From the NCBI GenBank assembly GCA_947475295.1, contig CANJLF010000001.1, forward strand, positions 143,623 to 207,622: a stretch of 64,000 bases of DNA, read 5' to 3'. Source of the stretch: Fidelibacterota bacterium (lineage in GTDB: Bacteria > Pseudomonadota > Alphaproteobacteria > Rhodospirillales > Rhodospirillaceae). Below, piece after piece: positions 60,984 to 64,000 of this stretch. Below the pieces are notes generated by a model that did no database searches, was not told where the DNA came from, and saw nothing but the letters and a program-made list of their open reading frames with translations. The position numbers and the translations under genes are program-made. Position 1 is the stretch's first letter. Each line of letters opens with the position of its first letter.

Positions 60984-62258
60984 CTATCTTACGCCTTCAA
61001 CCACGCCTTCTTTGCTTCCCGTACTCGCCGCGCTGGCGTTGATATTCCGGGGAGCTTGGCAGCATGGAATTTTCGGGGAGTATCCCTTCAAGGTGTACTT
61101 AAAGGCGCCACGGGTCGTTCCCAAAGCGGTGCTGAGTTCCGCAGCGGTGTAGAAATTTCCAGCGGTATCGACACCGACGAAGTGGCCGATATTGGTCGCG
61201 CCCGACTGACCCGGCGGACCGCCTTCAGGAATAGTCTTGATTGTGCCCAGGATTTCGAGCGTCCGGCGGTTCAGGATCCACGCGTCAGGTGTTCCGCCGA
61301 CGTAGAGGAAGTTCTGGTTAGCGTCAGGTGAGAAAGTGATCGCGCGCGCCTCGAGGTCCGGCAAATCGATGCCGATAAACTGTTCCGTGAGGAATTTGCC
61401 GTCGAGGGTGAACACTTGCACGCGCTTATTTCCGCGATCAGCCGTGTAAACCAGCTGGTCGTTGGAAACTTTCACGTTATGCATCGGTGAACCGAACTGC
61501 TGCAGAACTTCCGAAACAGCCATCCACGGATCAGCCTTCAGGGGAGAGCGTGCCGTGCGGTCCGCCATATCGAGCGGCTTGTGGCCATAGGCGCCCCACA
61601 TCTTAATGAACGCGCCCGTCGTGGCGTTGTAGACCATGATGCGGCTGTTGCCGTAACCGTCGGAGACATAGACCTCGTTATTTTTCGCATTGACAAACAT
61701 GTCCGTGGCGCCGCGAAGGACCTCGGTCTTGTTGCTGCCCGTCTGGCCACTCTTGCCAATGGCCATCACAAATTTGCCGTCCTTCGTGAACTTAATGATC
61801 TGGTTGTCGTTCGGGAGCTCGTCAGGCTTGCCGGTATTGCCGTCCTGATTACCTTCGATCCACACAAATCCTTGGTCATCGATAAACATGCCGTGTTCGT
61901 TCGATGGCCATTGATAGCCCGGGCCGCTTTTGCCGCCCCAGCCCTGGATGTAATTTCCAGCGATGTCGTATTCCATGACCGGCGGCGCGGCGTGGGCTTG
62001 ATCTTCTTTCGAAAGCCGGCGCGGACGCGAAAGGATCCAGACGTGACCGTTTTTGTCGCCGAAAACGGAAGTGCCAAATCCAACCTTGAACTGTGCCGGA
62101 ACCTTGGGCCAGCTGCGGTCGAGCTCGAACTGCGGCACGCCACCTTCGCCCCAATGGGGTGCGGCTTGCGGCGCATCAGCCGCGAATGAGAAACCTGAAA
62201 CTGTCAGCGCGGCAAGTGCAACGGACGTAAGCAAGCCAAATGAAACAGAGCGCTTCAT
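60984..62258 (-). CDS. secreted NHL-repeat / peptidyl-alpha-hydroxyglycine amidating lyase-like protein (paralogue)
   Basis: 424 residues, signal peptide (VALAALTVSGFSFAA) and the same propeller as the gene at 59591; long stretches are identical (DAPQAAPHWGEGGVPQFELD, YVSDGYGNSRIMVYNATT, AVSEVLQQFGSPMHNVKV). It also ends with the CC motif (IPCCQAPRNIN). ATG at 62258 has GGGAGG five bases upstream. The pair is a recent tandem duplication. The role of such proteins in this organism is unknown. Confidence 0.85.
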   Translation of the reverse strand: MKRSVSFGLLTSVALAALTVSGFSFAADAPQAAPHWGEGGVPQFELDRSWPKVPAQFKVGFGTSVFGDKNGHVWILSRPRRLSKEDQAHAAPPVMEYDIAGNYIQGWGGKSGPGYQWPSNEHGMFIDDQGFVWIEGNQDGNTGKPDELPNDNQIIKFTKDGKFVMAIGKSGQTGSNKTEVLRGATDMFVNAKNNEVYVSDGYGNSRIMVYNATTGAFIKMWGAYGHKPLDMADRTARSPLKADPWMAVSEVLQQFGSPMHNVKVSNDQLVYTADRGNKRVQVFTLDGKFLTEQFIGIDLPDLEARAITFSPDANQNFLYVGGTPDAWILNRRTLEILGTIKTIPEGGPPGQSGATNIGHFVGVDTAGNFYTAAELSTALGTTRGAFKYTLKGYSPKIPCCQAPRNINASAASTGSKEGVVEGVR

Positions 62259-62620
62259 GAAAACCTCCCCAAGGAAAAACGTGTCAGACAAACGTACAGA
62301 CGATTATTCCCACGACCAATGTGAGGTCCGTATCACTTTGCGGCGGTGAGTATAAGAACGTTAGCGCCATCGGTCACTTAAATGCGGTAGAGCGTTTGAA
62401 AAGAATAACCCCTGCCACCCGTTTCGCTCGCAGTTAAGGTACTGCTAAATCGCGCCCATCTAAATGGATTATCCCTATACATGGATAAAGTCTTCAAGGC
62501 GTGTAGGCAGCTTTGTGGGTCGCTCTAATTACCAATCTCCATTAGACGCCCGCTTATTTCACGGTTGACGAACGTCACCAGCGGCCCATCTCGCAACCGC
62601 ACAAAACATCCCGCACCGCA
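62259..62620. other. intergenic region between NHL-type gene and receptor remnant
   Basis: About 360 bases. The left third holds the leftward promoter at 62349-62377. The rest is more AT-rich than the surroundings and has no intact frame; short coding-like remnants (for example a frame reading AYFTVDERHQRP near 62550) may be part of the decayed receptor gene. Confidence 0.4.
62349..62377 (-). promoter_or_regulatory. predicted promoter of the 60984 NHL-type gene
   Basis: On the minus strand GTGACC (62377-62372), 17 bases, TATACT (62354-62349). The -10 matches consensus in 5 of 6 positions and the -35 in 4. Transcription would start near 62342, about 85 bases before the ATG. Confidence 0.45.
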
Positions 62621-63284
62621 GCGTGACTTGTGTGCAACACCTTCATTCCACGTTCGAGCTCTGCGTCAATATCGCCCGCACCTATGGCGTCCTTGAAACG
62701 TTCAACACGCCGGCCCAAAACCTCGGAATCCCGGATACCCAAGGTCTCGATTTCGAAGCCAGCGATCGCTTCGGTATGTCGGGCGTGATGTCCGGCTTGG
62801 ACAGCGATGTCACGTTGCATGGCAATATGAGGTACGACCGCGTAACTTCACGCAGGACAAAATCTCGCCGGACTCGGTCGGCCAGACCAGCGGCGGCGCA
62901 ACGCCGCGGTGCATGATGGTTCTCACGGCCGACTACAAGCTTGATCCGATCACGTTCCAGATCACCGGCAGTGCGATCAGCAAGGGTGCGCTCGACACCA
63001 GCTATTTTGAATGTATGTCCGAATTCCCGCGTCGACGACCGCTCGACAGACAATCAACGAAAATAGTCTGCCGAGGCGGATCCATATCGACACCTATCCG
63101 CGATACGTCTTCGAGGTAGGGGATGTGCAAAGCACCGCGTATTTCACGGGGCGCCATATCTTCAATATGAGCCCGCCGCCCATCGCCTCGGTAAGTTAAC
63201 TATAGTAACACGGCTTCGGTGGCGGCCGGCCTCTACGACGTCAACGGAACGGTGTTCCGCGCGGGCTTGCGCTTTAAGTTCTAA
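62621..63284 (+). pseudogene. remnant of a TonB-dependent receptor, C-terminal barrel
   Basis: Fragments in different frames read in order as the end of an outer-membrane receptor: VNIARTYGVLETFNTPAQNL and IPDTQGLDFEAS (62671 on), LTADYKLDPITFQITGSAIS (62913 on), RIHIDTYPRYVFEVGDVQST (63080 on), and finally AAGLYDVNGTVFRAGLRFKF with a stop at 63284, the typical last strand ending in Phe. At least two frame changes and an in-frame stop (63197-63199) separate them. No intact plug domain or signal sequence is seen upstream, so only about the last 200 residues survive. The left boundary is approximate. Confidence 0.72.
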
Positions 63285-63312
63285 TATGGAGTAATACTCA
63301 CGCATGCTTGGT

Positions 63313-63339
63313 GCCCGGATCGGTTTTGCTGGTCCGGGC
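63313..63339 (+). terminator. hairpin between receptor remnant and third NHL-type gene
   Basis: GCCCGGA (63313-63319) and TCCGGGC (63333-63339) with a 13-base loop, about 30 bases past the receptor stop. There is no T run; it is a possible former transcript end. Confidence 0.3.
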
Positions 63340-63374
63340 GTTCCGCCAATCCAAACATTTCAGGGGAAGGAAAA

Positions 63375-64000
63375 ATGAAAAAATATTTATTAGCGGCATT
63401 GCCGCTTCTCGCACTTATGGCTACGCCCGCGATAGCGCAAAACGTGCCGGTGATTAAATTCACGTCGGTCCCGAATTGGCCGGATCTGCTGCCCGAAGGG
63501 CGGAACTTCGGCGAAACGCCCGGTGTGGCCGTCAATTCTCAAGGCCACGTCTTCGTATTCACGCGTACGACGCCGTTTGTTGCGGGTCCGGTCTTCGGCC
63601 AAGCCGCGGGTCAATTATACGAGTTCGATGCGGACGGCAAATTCATCCGCGAGATCAGCAAAGGGAATTATGGTTTTGCCGAAGCGCATAGCATTCGCTT
63701 CGACAAACAGGACAACCTTTGGGCCATCGACAAGGGCGCGAACATGATCATCAAGTTCAATCCCGCGGGCCGTGTCATGGAAGTGTATGGCCGACGGGAA
63801 GAAGGCGTGGCGGAACTCGAAAGGGGTCCTAGCCCGGAGCCTAAACCGGGCGAACATCTGCCGGCGCAAGAGTCGAGCTTCCGCTTGCCCACCGATGTTG
63901 CCTGGGATTCCAAGGGCAATACCTACATCACCGACGGCTATGTCAATTCGGTTGTTCACAAGTTCGACAGCAAGGGTGATTTTGTGAAGATGTGGGGCGA
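63375..64000 (+). CDS. secreted NHL-repeat protein, N-terminal part (cut by right edge)
   Basis: Starts at ATG 63375 with GGGGAAGG five bases upstream and stays open to the window end. It has a signal peptide (YLLAALPLLALMATPAIAQ) and then propeller blades (GVAVNSQGHVFVFTR, SIRFDKQDNLWAIDKGANMI, DVAWDSKGNTYITDGYVNSV). It belongs to the same broad family as the genes at 59591 and 60984 but is clearly divergent from them. At least 208 residues are visible. Its placement right after a receptor remnant suggests a former receptor-plus-propeller unit. Confidence 0.8.
   Translation, partial: MKKYLLAALPLLALMATPAIAQNVPVIKFTSVPNWPDLLPEGRNFGETPGVAVNSQGHVFVFTRTTPFVAGPVFGQAAGQLYEFDADGKFIREISKGNYGFAEAHSIRFDKQDNLWAIDKGANMIIKFNPAGRVMEVYGRREEGVAELERGPSPEPKPGEHLPAQESSFRLPTDVAWDSKGNTYITDGYVNSVVHKFDSKGDFVKMWG

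Overview
This is a GC-rich bacterial chromosome segment, most likely from an alphaproteobacterium. The content (panBC, PpnN, MacAB plus a NodT-type outer-membrane factor, TPR/O-GlcNAc-transferase-like proteins, DUF1501/DUF1800 pair, NHL/amidating-lyase-like secreted proteins, TonB receptor remnant) would fit a soil or freshwater lineage such as Rhizomicrobium/Micropepsis relatives. That placement is inference and was not tested. Genes are tightly packed, and many same-strand neighbours overlap by ATGA, GTGA or TGATG. No CRISPR array, integrase or insertion sequence was seen.

Layout. 1-5.4 kb: the start of rpmH (leftward, cut by the edge) with its promoter, a sensor histidine kinase, a 27-codon membrane ORF, panB-panC (pantothenate), a frameshifted coiled-coil lipoprotein gene and tRNA-Arg(ACG). 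5.5-19.4 kb: mostly housekeeping or accessory enzymes: secreted M20 peptidase, CHRD protein with a strong terminator, ABC exporter plus GST, malonyl-CoA-synthetase-like ligase, ferredoxin-type reductase, a response regulator with Glu at the phospho-acceptor site, HD hydrolase, DUF423, TfoX-like protein, an exported D-2-hydroxyacid dehydrogenase with two small partners, and threonine ammonia-lyase. 19.5-28.5 kb: an FkbM methyltransferase/glycosyltransferase operon, MsrA plus a GFA protein, and a MacA-MacB-outer membrane factor tripartite pump.

28.7-37.8 kb is the most interesting region. It holds a CDP-alcohol phosphatidyltransferase, an LtaS-like membrane sulfatase-fold protein, a creatininase-family amidohydrolase, a GTP cyclohydrolase II whose N-terminal DHBP-synthase-like domain has lost its acidic active-site loop, a stand-alone RibD-type reductase domain, cytochrome b561, a SAM methyltransferase, a GT4 glycosyltransferase, a PTPS-like protein lacking canonical active-site residues, and an MDR dehydrogenase. 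I read this as a candidate pathway that diverts early riboflavin/pterin chemistry (GTP-derived pyrimidines) to an unknown decorated and possibly lipid- or phosphodiester-linked product.

37.8-49.7 kb: PpnN nucleosidase, then four consecutive leftward TPR-glycosyltransferase genes (three OGT/SPINDLY-like, one GT9-like), and a divergent methyltransferase plus a second LtaS-like sulfatase. 49.7-64 kb: FAD monooxygenase, glycine-zipper lipoprotein, a 945-residue secreted protein with an internal duplication, the DUF1501/DUF1800 pair, a cupin, two close NHL-repeat paralogues each followed by a similar hairpin, a decayed TonB-dependent receptor and a third NHL-type gene running off the right edge.
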